This document shows, piece by piece, positions 1-7,266 of a DNA stretch of 23,529 bases; the stretch's first letter is position 1; each line of letters starts with the position of its first letter. A model generated the notes under the pieces. The model did no database searches and had not been told where the DNA came from. It saw nothing but the letters and a program-made list of their open reading frames with translations. The DNA is from a virus, in IMG/VR virus record IMGVR_UViG_3300043803_001496, positions 1 to 23,529 of that record; one strand, given 5' to 3'. A program made the translations under genes and the position numbers.

Positions 1-202
1 TGGCCGCCTGCCGAGCGGCCAGCACCATCGGCATACCGATCGCAGTCCCGCCCATCACCATCTCGGTGCCGATGCGGCGCATGAACGCCGCCGTGGCCCG
101 CAGCCGCGCCTGCACGCGGTTCATCGCCTGTTGAAAGCGACCGTCCTGCGCCCAGATTTCGACGAACGCGCCGCCAGCACGAATTGCGCCGCTGAGTGCC
201 AT
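1..202 (-). CDS. Tape measure protein, N-terminal part (cut by window edge)
   Basis: Sixty-seven residues are visible, beginning MALSGAIRAGGAFVEIWAQD, and the frame stays open to position 1, so the gene continues outside the window. It reads on with QQAMNRVQARLRATAAFMRRIGT-type helix and then a Gly/Met-rich hydrophobic stretch (MVMGGTAIGMPMVLAA), the usual opening of tape measure proteins, which set tail length inside the tube. The ATG at 202 lies three bases after the stop of the frameshifted chaperone extension, so translation is probably coupled; no strong Shine-Dalgarno is visible. The assignment rests mainly on position directly after a tail assembly chaperone pair, plus the helical, hydrophobic start. 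The total length and C-terminal domains are unknown. Confidence 0.75.
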   Translation of the reverse strand, partial: MALSGAIRAGGAFVEIWAQDGRFQQAMNRVQARLRATAAFMRRIGTEMVMGGTAIGMPMVLAARQAA

Positions 203-205
203 GGG

Positions 206-517
206 CTACTGCTTTTTCTTAAATCCGATGGATTGCAGTACGTCAGCGGTCGCCACGGGCGGCGCGGGGTCGTCGAGAAACGGATGAAAGTGCGCCATCG
301 TGGGTGGGTCGGATTTCGCGTCGGTGTGACACGCCGCGAGGGCTGCGATGAGCGACGCAGTGTGGTTCCACTGCTCGTTCACGCGACCCCATGCCATTAT
401 GTCGAGCTCGCGGAGGGTGTATTCCCAGGGATCGACTCCGCAGATGCCGGCGAGTTCGTAGCAGTACTCAAGCGCGTCAATTCGCTCGTGATCTGCTCCA
501 GGTCGATTTCCGCCAGC
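206..517 (-). CDS. Tail assembly chaperone, frameshifted C-terminal extension (T part)
   Basis: This is the -1 frame relative to the upstream chaperone ORF and runs 103 residues from the candidate slip site to the TAG at 206. It has protein-like composition (ERIDALEYCYELAGICGVDP, then WEYTLRELDIMAWGRVNEQW) that matches the helical T domain of lambda GT-type chaperones. It has no convincing start codon or ribosome binding site of its own. By analogy with lambda G/GT, occasional -1 slippage in the upstream gene would make a roughly 234-residue fusion which helps load the tail tube onto the tape measure. The 5' boundary given is the residue after the proposed slip heptamer at 517-523. The slip could also occur slightly further downstream, because both frames are open over a long overlap. 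Confidence 0.65.
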   Translation of the reverse strand, partial: AGGNRPGADHERIDALEYCYELAGICGVDPWEYTLRELDIMAWGRVNEQWNHTASLIAALAACHTDAKSDPPTMAHFHPFLDDPAPPVATADVLQSIGFKKKQ

Positions 518-912
518 TTTTGGCGAGCGACGGCTACGGCGTCTTCCCGCATCTTTGCTGCCGCCTGCCGCATCTTTGCCAGAAGCTCCCGCAGCATCGT
601 CCGGCGCGGCTCGCGGAAAAAATCGGCCACCTCCTCGATCAGCGCGTCGCTCGCCGCCTCGATCGTCGAGTCGTCCATCGCGACGAGCAGGTCGTCGGCG
701 ATCATCTTGCGTTCGACGATCTGCGGCCGCAGAAGCGAAGCCATGACGTCGGCGAACGCGACCTGGTCGGAAAGGAACTCTTGGACGCTTTCCTTTCCGT
801 CGAAGATTTCGTCGAGGCGGACGCCCGTGTCGGCATGAACGCGCTTGATGGTCAGTACGTTGACGGCGATTTTCCACTCAACGCCGTTTGTGTCCTTGAA
901 CGAGCGCATCAC
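397..912 (-). CDS. Tail assembly chaperone (G-like)
   Basis: A 171-residue protein opening (M)MRSFKDTNGVEWKIAVNV, a typical beginning for siphovirus tail assembly chaperones. A helical, acidic middle follows, then a Ser/Ala/Thr-rich, probably disordered end (STATNSPASAESIPGNTPS). The start may be GTG at 912 or ATG at 909; a GGAG lies 6 or 9 bases upstream respectively, and the GTGATG overlaps the stop of the third tube-like gene, so the two are coupled. The family acts between tube subunit and tape measure during tail assembly and is not part of the finished virion. Position between tube genes and tape measure, together with the -1 overlapping frame, supports the call better than sequence alone. 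Confidence 0.75.
   Translation of the reverse strand: MMRSFKDTNGVEWKIAVNVLTIKRVHADTGVRLDEIFDGKESVQEFLSDQVAFADVMASLLRPQIVERKMIADDLLVAMDDSTIEAASDALIEEVADFFREPRRTMLRELLAKMRQAAAKMREDAVAVARQKLAEIDLEQITSELTRLSTATNSPASAESIPGNTPSASST
517..523 (-). promoter_or_regulatory. Candidate -1 ribosomal slippery site
   Basis: On the minus strand this reads C CAA AAG in the chaperone frame. Re-pairing in the -1 frame reads AAA in place of AAG, which suits tRNA-Lys, while the P-site Gln codon pairs less well, so this is not a perfect X-XXY-YYZ heptamer. It is the best shift-prone string I could find in the overlap between the G-like and T-like frames. Confidence 0.4.
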
Positions 913-1262
913 TGTTTGCTCCAGGCCCGGAATTCCATGTCCCAGCTCACGACGCCGTCAACGGGACTTTTCATCTTGATGTCGGTCGCGACTACCTTCA
1001 TCGACAGGCCGCCGACGGAGATGGTGAACGGCTGCGGCGGGTGCTGTGCGTACTTCGGCCAGACCGCGTCGTACACCTCTTTGTGCAGTGCGGTGAGCCG
1101 CACCGCGATGTCGCGTGACAGCACGAGCGTCGTTTCCCACGGGTCGTCGAACGAGGTGACGTCGTGGGTCTTCGATGAAATGTCTACGTCGATCTCGCGC
1201 ACGCCCGTCGTCACGCCGGCAACGCTCACCGTCTGGTTGCGGCCGAGGGTCAGGGTGGGCAT
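909..1262 (-). CDS. Tail tube-like structural protein, paralogue C
   Basis: Third of three consecutive genes for 115-117-residue proteins sharing an N-terminus (MPTLTLGRNQTVSVAG here), a central DVTSFDD segment and a C-terminal PVDGVVSWDMEFR pattern. The size, beta-rich composition and place just before the chaperone and tape measure fit a small tail tube or tube-associated protein. This copy is distinctive in having an Arg/His/Trp-containing middle (SRDIAVRLTAL, then VYDAVWPKYAQHP), unlike the smoother beta pattern of A and B. ATG start with AGGA eight bases upstream; its stop overlaps the start of the chaperone gene. I cannot say which of the three forms the tube itself. Confidence 0.65.
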   Translation of the reverse strand: MPTLTLGRNQTVSVAGVTTGVREIDVDISSKTHDVTSFDDPWETTLVLSRDIAVRLTALHKEVYDAVWPKYAQHPPQPFTISVGGLSMKVVATDIKMKSPVDGVVSWDMEFRAWSKQ

Positions 1263-1280
1263 CTGTGTGTCCTATGCGAT

Positions 1281-1628
1281 CTAGGACGGCCGCACCGAGT
1301 ACGACACGCTGAACTCGTCCACCCCCTTCGGGGTCGTCGTCCGCTTGACGTCAGTCACTTCGGCCACGATCTCCATGTCATCACCGTCGAGGTTTCCGAC
1401 AACAAACGCTCCGCTCATGCCGACGGTGGCGGTCGTCGCGGTGCAATTCACTTCAAACGAAATCTCGACGAGGCCGATCATCGTCTCCATCTGCGTCAGC
1501 GCCGTGCTCTTGAAGACCGTGACGTCCTGCTCATTGCCCTGCACGGTGAGCGAGACGCTGCGAATGTTGTCGTTCAAGACGCCGGGCGCAGTCGTGACCT
1601 GGTCGCGGCCGATGATGTACGTTGGCAA
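1281..1628 (-). CDS. Tail tube-like structural protein, paralogue B
   Basis: A 115-residue protein opening MPTYIIGRDQVTTAPGV, with SLTVQGNEQDVTVFKS near residues 26-41 and PKGVDEFSVSYSVR at the end, in register with paralogues A and C. The start codon is TTG; an ideal AAGGAGG seven bases upstream settles it. Composition is Val/Thr-rich and beta-like with no membrane segment or signal, as expected of a virion protein assembled in the cytoplasm. It follows A by 12 bases and precedes C by 18 bases, so all three should be made from one message. The role as tube or tube-decorating subunit is inferred from order and size. Confidence 0.65.
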   Translation of the reverse strand: MPTYIIGRDQVTTAPGVLNDNIRSVSLTVQGNEQDVTVFKSTALTQMETMIGLVEISFEVNCTATTATVGMSGAFVVGNLDGDDMEIVAEVTDVKRTTTPKGVDEFSVSYSVRPS

Positions 1629-1640
1629 GGCGTGTCCTCC

Positions 1641-1991
1641 TTAGACGGCGACGGGGTTCGCGAGCGCGGTGCCGGGCGTCATCGTGAGCTTGTAGGTCAC
1701 AACGCCGTCCTGCGGCTCGTCACGGTTTGCCTGCACGACGATGACGTCGCCGGTGAATCCACTCGAGGCGACCGACACCGTCCCTCCGACCGAGTAGGTC
1801 GTGTCGGCCTCGGCGAGGATCGTGCATTCGAGCGTGACCTTTTGCAGGCCCGCCTTCGTGTACTTCAGCGGCAGGGTGCCTTCGCGCGTCGTGACGTCGA
1901 GCTGCTCGCCCGACCGCGTGATCGTCAGGTCGCTGACGTTCTCGATCCCGCCGGTGATCGTGTAGTCCTTGCCCAGCGAATAGCTCGCCAT
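1641..1991 (-). CDS. Tail tube-like structural protein, paralogue A
   Basis: A 116-residue beta-rich protein starting MASYSLGKDYTITGGIENVS, followed by a DLTITRSGEQLDVTTREG stretch and ending in an EPQDGVVTYKLTMTPG-type strand. It is the first of three tandem paralogues. ATG start with GAGGT five bases upstream. A 65-base gap with a -10-like box and a palindrome precedes it, so the tube block may have its own promoter. Within a siphovirus tail operon the abundant subunit at this position, before chaperone and tape measure, is normally the tail tube protein; A is my first choice for that role because it follows the promoter candidate, but the evidence is indirect. Confidence 0.65.
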   Translation of the reverse strand: MASYSLGKDYTITGGIENVSDLTITRSGEQLDVTTREGTLPLKYTKAGLQKVTLECTILAEADTTYSVGGTVSVASSGFTGDVIVVQANRDEPQDGVVTYKLTMTPGTALANPVAV

Positions 1992-2012
1992 GCTGTACCT
2001 CGGCTACGGGGG

Positions 2013-2034
2013 CTAGCGTCTGGACGCTAGTATA
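2013..2034 (-). promoter_or_regulatory. Candidate promoter -10 with downstream palindrome
   Basis: On the minus strand TATACT (2034-2029) resembles a sigma70 -10 box. It is followed at once by CTAGCGTC-CA-GACGCTAG, a perfect 8-bp inverted repeat at 2013-2030 that would cover the start point. No good -35 is visible 16-18 bases upstream. The pair could be promoter plus operator for the tube genes, or an RNA hairpin in their leader. Confidence 0.35.
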
Positions 2035-2056
2035 CCACCCTAGCGAGGGGGCGTGG

Positions 2057-2809
2057 TCAGAGTCCGCCGCGACGAAATCGATCGCGGAATTCGGGGGCGA
2101 TCCGGCCGGATGCGACGGCTCGCTCGATCGCCGGGAGCATATACGGACGCTCCGGGTACCTCATGTTCTGCCGCAGGTTGGTCGGAGCCCAGCGGCCCAT
2201 ATTTCGCGGCGACCGCCCCTCTCGCTGCCAGAGGATGATCCCGCGCGTGTACCGCGGGTACCGCGGAATCCAGGCCCACCCCTGCATTCGCTGGTAGCCG
2301 CCAAACTCGTGCAACGCGGCCAGCCAGTTGCCGCCGTCCAGGGTCTGACCGATTACCACGCTCTCGGTGCTTGAGTCATACGCATACGTGATGCCTCGCC
2401 GAAAAATCCCGGTGTGCGTGTGCGGAGGCGTCCCCGGTGCGCTGGGCGGTCGAGCCCCAATCTCGTACAAGCGCTCCGCGAGCCTGCCCCGCGTTCGCCG
2501 TGACGTCCCCGGGGCCGCCATCAGCGCCCGCAGCGGCACCCCTGGATTCTCTTGCATGATCCGAAGGCGAGGCCGCGCGAGGCCCATTCGCCGGATCGAT
2601 CGCCTAGCGATCTGCATTACGACGCTACCGGCGTGGTACAGCGCCCAATACTTGGCATCGCTCATCGCATTGCGAACGGCAGCGCGGTCGAAAAAATAAT
2701 CGACGTTGATCCGCATCGGAATCCCGGGTACCCCGAGTCCGATGGACCCACCGCTCATCGGCAGGAGCTGCCCCGTCGGGACGAGATTGCCGAGCGGTAT
2801 CAGCGCCAT
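2057..2809 (-). CDS. Virion morphogenesis / HK97 gp10-like tail completion protein
   Basis: A 250-residue basic protein. The start is the ATG at 2809, which overlaps the previous stop as TGATG and has AAGGTGA just upstream; the much longer open frame is ignored. The middle contains FRRGITYAYD, then TESVVIGQTLDGGNWLAALH followed by EFGGYQRM, and the end contains RPYMLPAIERAV. The LHEFGG motif and the C-terminal RPY..PA pattern are typical of the phage virion morphogenesis (Mu gpG-like) and HK97 gp10-like families that finish the tail or the head-tail joint. The Arg-rich segment around residues 100-115 is notable. It lies between a tail-completion candidate and the tube genes, in agreement. Confidence 0.6.
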   Translation of the reverse strand: MALIPLGNLVPTGQLLPMSGGSIGLGVPGIPMRINVDYFFDRAAVRNAMSDAKYWALYHAGSVVMQIARRSIRRMGLARPRLRIMQENPGVPLRALMAAPGTSRRTRGRLAERLYEIGARPPSAPGTPPHTHTGIFRRGITYAYDSSTESVVIGQTLDGGNWLAALHEFGGYQRMQGWAWIPRYPRYTRGIILWQREGRSPRNMGRWAPTNLRQNMRYPERPYMLPAIERAVASGRIAPEFRDRFRRGGL

Positions 2810-3267
2810 CAGCTCACCTTGTCGAGCGGAACGGTGTAGGCGACCTCGATCTGCGACAGGAAGACGCTCCTCTCCTCGAGCGTCGCCGCGTCGAACGGCA
2901 TGACCTGCGTCAGCTCGCGGTACTCGACCCCGGGCGGGACGTCGCCCAGCGTGAAGAGGTCCGACCGCAGGCCGTCCATCAGCTCTTGGTTCAGATCCTC
3001 GAGCTGCTCGATGTCGCTTTCGGAGGCGACGCTTTTGGCGAGCACCACGCCGAAGGTCAGGTCGAAGAAGTCCGCGCCACGAGGGGCCGGTTGATTCCCG
3101 ACGGCCACCGGGCCTGGTGACACGCTGACCGAGAGGGAGCCGATCTGGTCGAGCCGGTAGTCTGGCCGGCGACGGTAGGTCGCCGTGACCGATTCGATCG
3201 CGCCGGCGAACTCGTGTGCGGTGATCGCTGACGCCAGGGCGATACCGATCCTGCGCTGCACGTTCAT
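2809..3267 (-). CDS. Probable tail terminator / connector protein
   Basis: A 152-residue protein beginning MNVQRRIGIALASAITAHEF and containing ATYRRRPDYRLDQIGSLSVS, a beta-rich middle and an acidic helical stretch (SESDIEQLEDLNQELMDGL). The size, a mixed alpha/beta pattern and the position next to a morphogenesis protein fit head-tail connector or tail terminator proteins, which cap the tube end. I do not recognise a named family. The ATG overlaps the preceding stop by four bases (ATGA), and its own stop overlaps the next start, so it is translationally coupled on both sides. Confidence 0.45.
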   Translation of the reverse strand: MNVQRRIGIALASAITAHEFAGAIESVTATYRRRPDYRLDQIGSLSVSVSPGPVAVGNQPAPRGADFFDLTFGVVLAKSVASESDIEQLEDLNQELMDGLRSDLFTLGDVPPGVEYRELTQVMPFDAATLEERSVFLSQIEVAYTVPLDKVS

Positions 3268-3617
3268 GCTTCCTCCGCTGCGGCCACCATGGCCGCGTAT
3301 TGCGCGGAGAGCTCCGCGCGGCGCTGCCCGTACCCAAGCATTGTCGTCGTCAGCTCTGCGAGCGTGAGCTGGCGCGGCACGCCGTCGGCGTCGATGATCG
3401 CCGGCACGGCCAGCCCCAGGCCCGCGGCTTCCTTCGCGAGCACGAACGCGCCCGTGAGCAGCGTGACGTCCTCCTGACGCAGGCCCAGGCGGAAGCCGAG
3501 CACCGGCACGGTGTAGCCGGCCTCGAGCTGCTCGGCGAACCAGGCTTCCGCGGCAGCTTTTGCCGATCGCCTGTCGAGTTCAGCCGCCTTCGTCGGATTG
3601 AGCCTCATCCTGCTCAC
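3264..3617 (-). CDS. DUF4376-like tail-fibre-associated protein
   Basis: A 117-residue helical protein. I place the start at the GTG at 3617 because GGAGG lies nine bases upstream; an ATG at 3608 is the alternative. It contains KAAELDRRSAKAAAEAWFAE, then LGLRQEDVTLLTGAFVLAKE, and ends with GVPRQLTLAELTTTMLGYGQ and a Gln/Arg/Ala helix. This resembles DUF4376 domains, found in small proteins next to phage tail fibres and thought to help fibre assembly. It overlaps the end of the preceding 94-residue gene by 38 bases and hands over by ATGA to the next gene. The family match is by eye only. Confidence 0.5.
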   Translation of the reverse strand: MSRMRLNPTKAAELDRRSAKAAAEAWFAEQLEAGYTVPVLGFRLGLRQEDVTLLTGAFVLAKEAAGLGLAVPAIIDADGVPRQLTLAELTTTMLGYGQRRAELSAQYAAMVAAAEEA

Positions 3618-3864
3618 GCTGTTTCGCCTCCATGTAGCCTGCATAGCCAAGACCATAGCCATCTGGCTCCGAGAAATCACAGTCCCACGCCTCGCGGTAC
3701 TGCTGGTCGGGCAGTTCAGAATCGTCCACGTAGACGTATGGGAGTCCAGCGGGAACGTCCTTCCTAGCTATGTCGTCCAGTGACAGCGGGCAGTTGGCCG
3801 CTGGGAAAATAACCCACACTCCTGTGTCGGGAGGCGGCGCTGCATGAACAATTACGGTAGCCAT
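3580..3864 (-). CDS. Unrecognised small protein downstream of tail fibre (assembly candidate)
   Basis: A 94-residue acidic protein starting MATVIVHAAPPPDTGVWVIF at the ATG at 3864, seven bases after the fibre stop. It has an aromatic, acidic centre (VYVDDSELPDQQYREAWDCD) and a charged Gln/Glu tail. Small acidic proteins placed immediately after a fibre gene often act in fibre folding or attachment, which is the likely role here. I cannot name a family. The DNA here is less G+C rich than in the head genes and is similar to the adjoining 3' part of the fibre gene, suggesting the two have travelled together. Confidence 0.55.
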   Translation of the reverse strand: MATVIVHAAPPPDTGVWVIFPAANCPLSLDDIARKDVPAGLPYVYVDDSELPDQQYREAWDCDFSEPDGYGLGYAGYMEAKQREQDEAQSDEGG

Positions 3865-3871
3865 AATTCGC

Positions 3872-6214
3872 CTAACTGACTGCGATAAACGAGCAGTCCC
3901 CCATCGCGTCGGATGCGGCAGGGACGCCTTGCCCGCCGGCCACCACAATGTTGATGTCTTGCCACGTTGCCCTGCCAGACACGACGTTTCTGGTTCCCAT
4001 GCGCATCGTTGTGTTCGTGAACGTGTCCGCAGAGTTACTGACGTTTCCAAGGTACGCGGTCGTGTGCGGAATGCTGGTTGTGAAATTGACCCGATACCTA
4101 CCGGCAGCGCTGCGGTATGTGATGCTGCTCACATTCCCGCCATTGAACAGCACAGGGGACGTAGCGGCGTTGAACTTACACCACGCTCGCACGAAGAATC
4201 CCGGCGTGCTGTTGTGCGTGATCGCGCCGTCGCTGGCGATCGACATTCGCACGTTATTCGCGATGACGAAGTCGATCTGCGTTTCCGCGCCGACCGTAAA
4301 TGAGGTGGTGTTGTAGACGCCGGGCCGCCCCCACGCCGCGCCTAGCCTGACGGTCGTTGCCGTCCCTTCCGCGTTATAGACAGAGTAACCATAGTCCTCC
4401 GTCGAATACTGCACGCGGAGTCCCGAGCCGCCTCGCACATAGAATCCAGCATTAGCCGGATTTACCCAAAACGTCGCGTCGTTTGAGTCGATAAAGATCG
4501 GCGCGTACATTGCCGTATCATTCTGCCACGACCCGTCGTCGTTGCACCACGACCCCCACCCGCCCGCCTGCGTGAGAAAGCCGATGCGGTTGCTGTTGCA
4601 ATGGAGGATTCGTTCACCCTCGTTACTGTCCCGCATCGCTATCGTCGAGAAAGTCGCCGTGTCGCTTTTGCCCACGTAGAGGTACTCGCCAAACACTTGC
4701 AGCGAGTCTATGTTCATGCTCGCCAAGCGACTCGTGCCGTTGGGGTCGCAGTAGTACGCAGCGTTTTGACTGTCGTAATAGATCGGCGCATACATCGCAG
4801 CGCCAGACGTTATGGCCCCTCCCGTATAAAACTGCTTGTCTCCGTAAACGCGAATGTAGGTGGAGTCGGTCATCCATATGCCGCCGCCGTAAGTCTCGCT
4901 GTACCAACCGGAGTTGCCGTTGGAGCGGAAGAAATTACTGGAGTAGACCGCGCCAGTGGTGGTGATGTTGCTTGACGTTGACGCACCACGCGAGCACACG
5001 GTCGATAGCGTCTCGCTGCTCGCCGTTCCTGTGATGTTGATTCCCCAAGTACCGCTCGCGCCACCGCCGGTCCGAGTCGGCGCGTAGGAGTTGTAGTTCG
5101 CGCTCGACAGGATCACGTAGGAGTTTGCCCCAAGACTCCAACCACCGACCTTCAGTTGGTTGTCAGTGTCGAGGCCGAAGTTTACGGCGTAAGCGCCCGG
5201 CCGATGGAATGACATTACGGCTGCGCCGCCGCCCTGCGACCGAATCTGCGGACCCGCGTGGCCCGCGTATGAGACGGTCGCCGTGCTTAGTGAGTAGCCC
5301 AATCCGATCGAAGTGCCTGTCAGTTCGCCGCTGACGTTGATTCCCCACGTACCGCTCGCGCCACCGCCGGTCAGGGTCGGCGCGTAGGAGTTGACCGTGC
5401 TGCTATCGACGATCTTGCGCCACGCCTGCCAGGTTCCGCTGCGTCGCTGGCGGAACCATAGCCCCGCGTCGCCGCTGGTGGGCGTGTAGAACTGCGCGAC
5501 CCAGTTGCCGTCGCCGGCGTGGTCGTAGTCCCATCGGTGACCGTACAGAGCGCCGTCGGGGAGGTTCGCGGCGTTGGAGGCTACGTGCCAGTAGCCTTCA
5601 ACCGGCACGTTCATATCGGCGTTGGGGTATGAGCCGTCCACGCGGAAGTAGTTGCCGGCCGCCACGCCGCCGAGCTGTGCCGCGCTGCCGCTGATCGAGA
5701 TCCCCCAGGTGCCGCTCGCGCCGGATCCGCCAGACGTCACTGCGTCGGTGATGCCGTAGCCGGCGAGCGTGGTCGGGTTCGTGCCGGCGGTGACTCGCCC
5801 TTTTGCGTCCACGGTCACCGAGCGATACGTGCCGGCGGTGACGCCGCTGTTTGACAGCGTGGCCGCGAACGAGCCGGTGCCGCTGCCGGTGACGTCTCCG
5901 GTGAGCGTCACGCCGCTCGAGGTCGCCATAGCACCGAGGGCCAGCACCGACCGCTGCGCGGCCGCATCGGCTGCGGCGATGATCGACCTGCCTTGCGAGG
6001 TGCAGGTGATCTCCTCGGCAGGGCCGGCCCCGGCGGAACTCCTCCCGAGCACGCGGTCGGTCGCCGACACTCGAGGCCGGATCGCGGTGACGCCCGAGCC
6101 GGTCCCGACATAGATCACCGAGTCGGCAGTGTTGGCCGCGAGCTCGCCGGCCGACAGGCTCGACGGCACTACTCCAGCCGTGCCAGAACGCTTGACCTTG
6201 ATGATGCTCGGCAT
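3872..6214 (-). CDS. Tail fibre protein with pyocin-knob-like region
   Basis: A 780-residue protein. Residues 1-30 (MPSIIKVKRSGTAGVVPSSL) resemble the N-terminus of the upstream fibre and probably attach to the same tail part. A Gly/Ser/Thr-rich beta shaft follows. At about 200-275 an EGYWHVASNAANLPDGALYG segment leading to WFRQRRSGTWQAWRKIV is pyocin-knob-like, a receptor-binding-associated module. Two copies of NSYAPT.TGGGASGTWGIN lie 100 residues apart, and YAPI..DS.NA segments recur further on. The C-terminal third is richer in Asn, Cys and aromatics, as in receptor-binding tips, and is less G+C rich at DNA level, suggesting exchange. Start and upstream stop overlap as TGATG. Adsorption to the host surface is the expected role. 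Confidence 0.85.
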   Translation of the reverse strand: MPSIIKVKRSGTAGVVPSSLSAGELAANTADSVIYVGTGSGVTAIRPRVSATDRVLGRSSAGAGPAEEITCTSQGRSIIAAADAAAQRSVLALGAMATSSGVTLTGDVTGSGTGSFAATLSNSGVTAGTYRSVTVDAKGRVTAGTNPTTLAGYGITDAVTSGGSGASGTWGISISGSAAQLGGVAAGNYFRVDGSYPNADMNVPVEGYWHVASNAANLPDGALYGHRWDYDHAGDGNWVAQFYTPTSGDAGLWFRQRRSGTWQAWRKIVDSSTVNSYAPTLTGGGASGTWGINVSGELTGTSIGLGYSLSTATVSYAGHAGPQIRSQGGGAAVMSFHRPGAYAVNFGLDTDNQLKVGGWSLGANSYVILSSANYNSYAPTRTGGGASGTWGINITGTASSETLSTVCSRGASTSSNITTTGAVYSSNFFRSNGNSGWYSETYGGGIWMTDSTYIRVYGDKQFYTGGAITSGAAMYAPIYYDSQNAAYYCDPNGTSRLASMNIDSLQVFGEYLYVGKSDTATFSTIAMRDSNEGERILHCNSNRIGFLTQAGGWGSWCNDDGSWQNDTAMYAPIFIDSNDATFWVNPANAGFYVRGGSGLRVQYSTEDYGYSVYNAEGTATTVRLGAAWGRPGVYNTTSFTVGAETQIDFVIANNVRMSIASDGAITHNSTPGFFVRAWCKFNAATSPVLFNGGNVSSITYRSAAGRYRVNFTTSIPHTTAYLGNVSNSADTFTNTTMRMGTRNVVSGRATWQDINIVVAGGQGVPAASDAMGDCSFIAVS
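5041..5092 (-). repeat. Repeat copy 1 in fibre gene (partner at 5341-5392)
   Basis: This 52-bp segment matches 5341-5392 at all but three positions, with the copies exactly 300 bp apart. It encodes NSYAPTRTGGGASGTWGIN and keeps frame, so it is a 100-residue fibre repeat. A more distant third version of the GASGTWGI part lies near 5699-5739. Confidence 0.9.
5341..5392 (-). repeat. Repeat copy 2 in fibre gene (partner at 5041-5092)
   Basis: Second copy of the 52-bp in-frame repeat, encoding NSYAPTLTGGGASGTWGIN. The near-identity at DNA level means the duplication is recent or kept similar by gene conversion. Confidence 0.9.
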
Positions 6215-7266
6215 CAGCTAAAAGTCCCGCCGTCAATCGTGACGCCGTCGATGGTGCCGCCGGTGATGGACACGTTGCTGGACGCCTGCAGGGCCATGCT
6301 GCCGAGGCCAAGGTTGGTCCGAGCCGTCGGGACGTCGGCCAGGTCGGACAGGTTGCTGGCCTTCGCGAGCTTGCCGCCAAGCGAGGTGCTGATGGTCGTG
6401 GCGAACGACGAGTCGTTGCCGAGGGCCGCCGCCAGCTCGTTCAGCGTGTTCAGCGCCTCGGGGGCCGAAGCGACGAGAGATGACACGGCGCCATCGACAT
6501 ACGCCGTGGTCGCGAGCTGCGTCGAGTTGTTGAGCGCCGCCGGGGTCGGGGCGGTCGGAATCCCCGTCAGGGCAGGGGAGGCGAGCGGCGCGTATGTGGC
6601 AGCGGCCGACGACTGCGACAGGTAGGTCGCCGCTGCCGAAGACTGCGTGAGGTACGTGGAGCTGGCGTTCGCCTGTGTCAGGTATGTGCTCGAGGCCGTC
6701 GCCACCGTCAGGTACGTGGCGCTGATGTCGGGGATATCCGCCGCCGCCAGGGCGCGGAAGGTCGGTGCCGCGGCGGACCCGGTGGACGGGCCGGCGAACA
6801 CGACATTCGCCGACTGCGTCGCGAGTGCCGCTGAGAGCGTCCCCGAAGTGGTGACGGGCGAGCCGGTGACCGTGAATATCGACGGGAGTGATAGCGCGAC
6901 GCTGGTGACGCTGCCGGCACCAAGCGACGCGATGCGGCTACGCACCCACGCGGTCGTTGCGACCTTCGTCGAGTCCTCTTCCGCCGCCGGCGTGGTGGCA
7001 GTCGCCGAGCCGCCGAGGCTCACGGCGCCGCTGAATGTCGTGTCGCGGGAGATGGTCTGCGACGTCGCGCCGGCCAGCGTCGGGTATGCCCCGGGGCCGG
7101 CGATCGCGACGACCGCCGTGGCCGATCCGCCTTGGCCTCCGGTGCCGATCCCCGCGTAGAGCGTAGCCCCGCCGGTCGTGCCTTCCGCGAGGGCGAGCTC
7201 CGCATTGGCGAGCGTCGTCGGCGCCGTCGATCCGCTCGAGCGCTTGATTCTGATTGTCGTGGGCAT
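6214..7266 (-). CDS. Tail fibre / fibre-shaft protein with 10-residue repeats
   Basis: A 350-residue low-complexity, Ala/Ser/Thr-rich protein starting MPTTIRIKRSSGSTAPTTLA, similar in its first 30 residues to the next fibre. ATTAWV (about 104-109) and ATTAYVD (about 252-258), then PEALNTLNELAAALGNDSSF and a TNLGLGSMAL motif near the end, are common in phage tail fibres. Residues 182-225 hold about four and a half copies of a 10-residue repeat with core (S/A)TYLTQ(S/A), likely a trimeric coiled or beta shaft. It ends in ITGGTIDGVTIDGGTFS, beta-prism-like. Probably the tail-proximal fibre, with the 780-residue protein attached distally, or an alternative fibre. Starts ten bases after the preceding stop. 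Confidence 0.8.
   Translation of the reverse strand: MPTTIRIKRSSGSTAPTTLANAELALAEGTTGGATLYAGIGTGGQGGSATAVVAIAGPGAYPTLAGATSQTISRDTTFSGAVSLGGSATATTPAAEEDSTKVATTAWVRSRIASLGAGSVTSVALSLPSIFTVTGSPVTTSGTLSAALATQSANVVFAGPSTGSAAAPTFRALAAADIPDISATYLTVATASSTYLTQANASSTYLTQSSAAATYLSQSSAAATYAPLASPALTGIPTAPTPAALNNSTQLATTAYVDGAVSSLVASAPEALNTLNELAAALGNDSSFATTISTSLGGKLAKASNLSDLADVPTARTNLGLGSMALQASSNVSITGGTIDGVTIDGGTFS
6592..6723 (-). repeat. 30-bp coding repeats in fibre gene
   Basis: About four and a half imperfect 30-bp units encode the (S/A)TYL(T/S)Q(S/A)(S/N)A(A/S) decapeptide. Being in frame with whole-codon length, they can change fibre length by slippage without breaking the gene. Confidence 0.8.
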
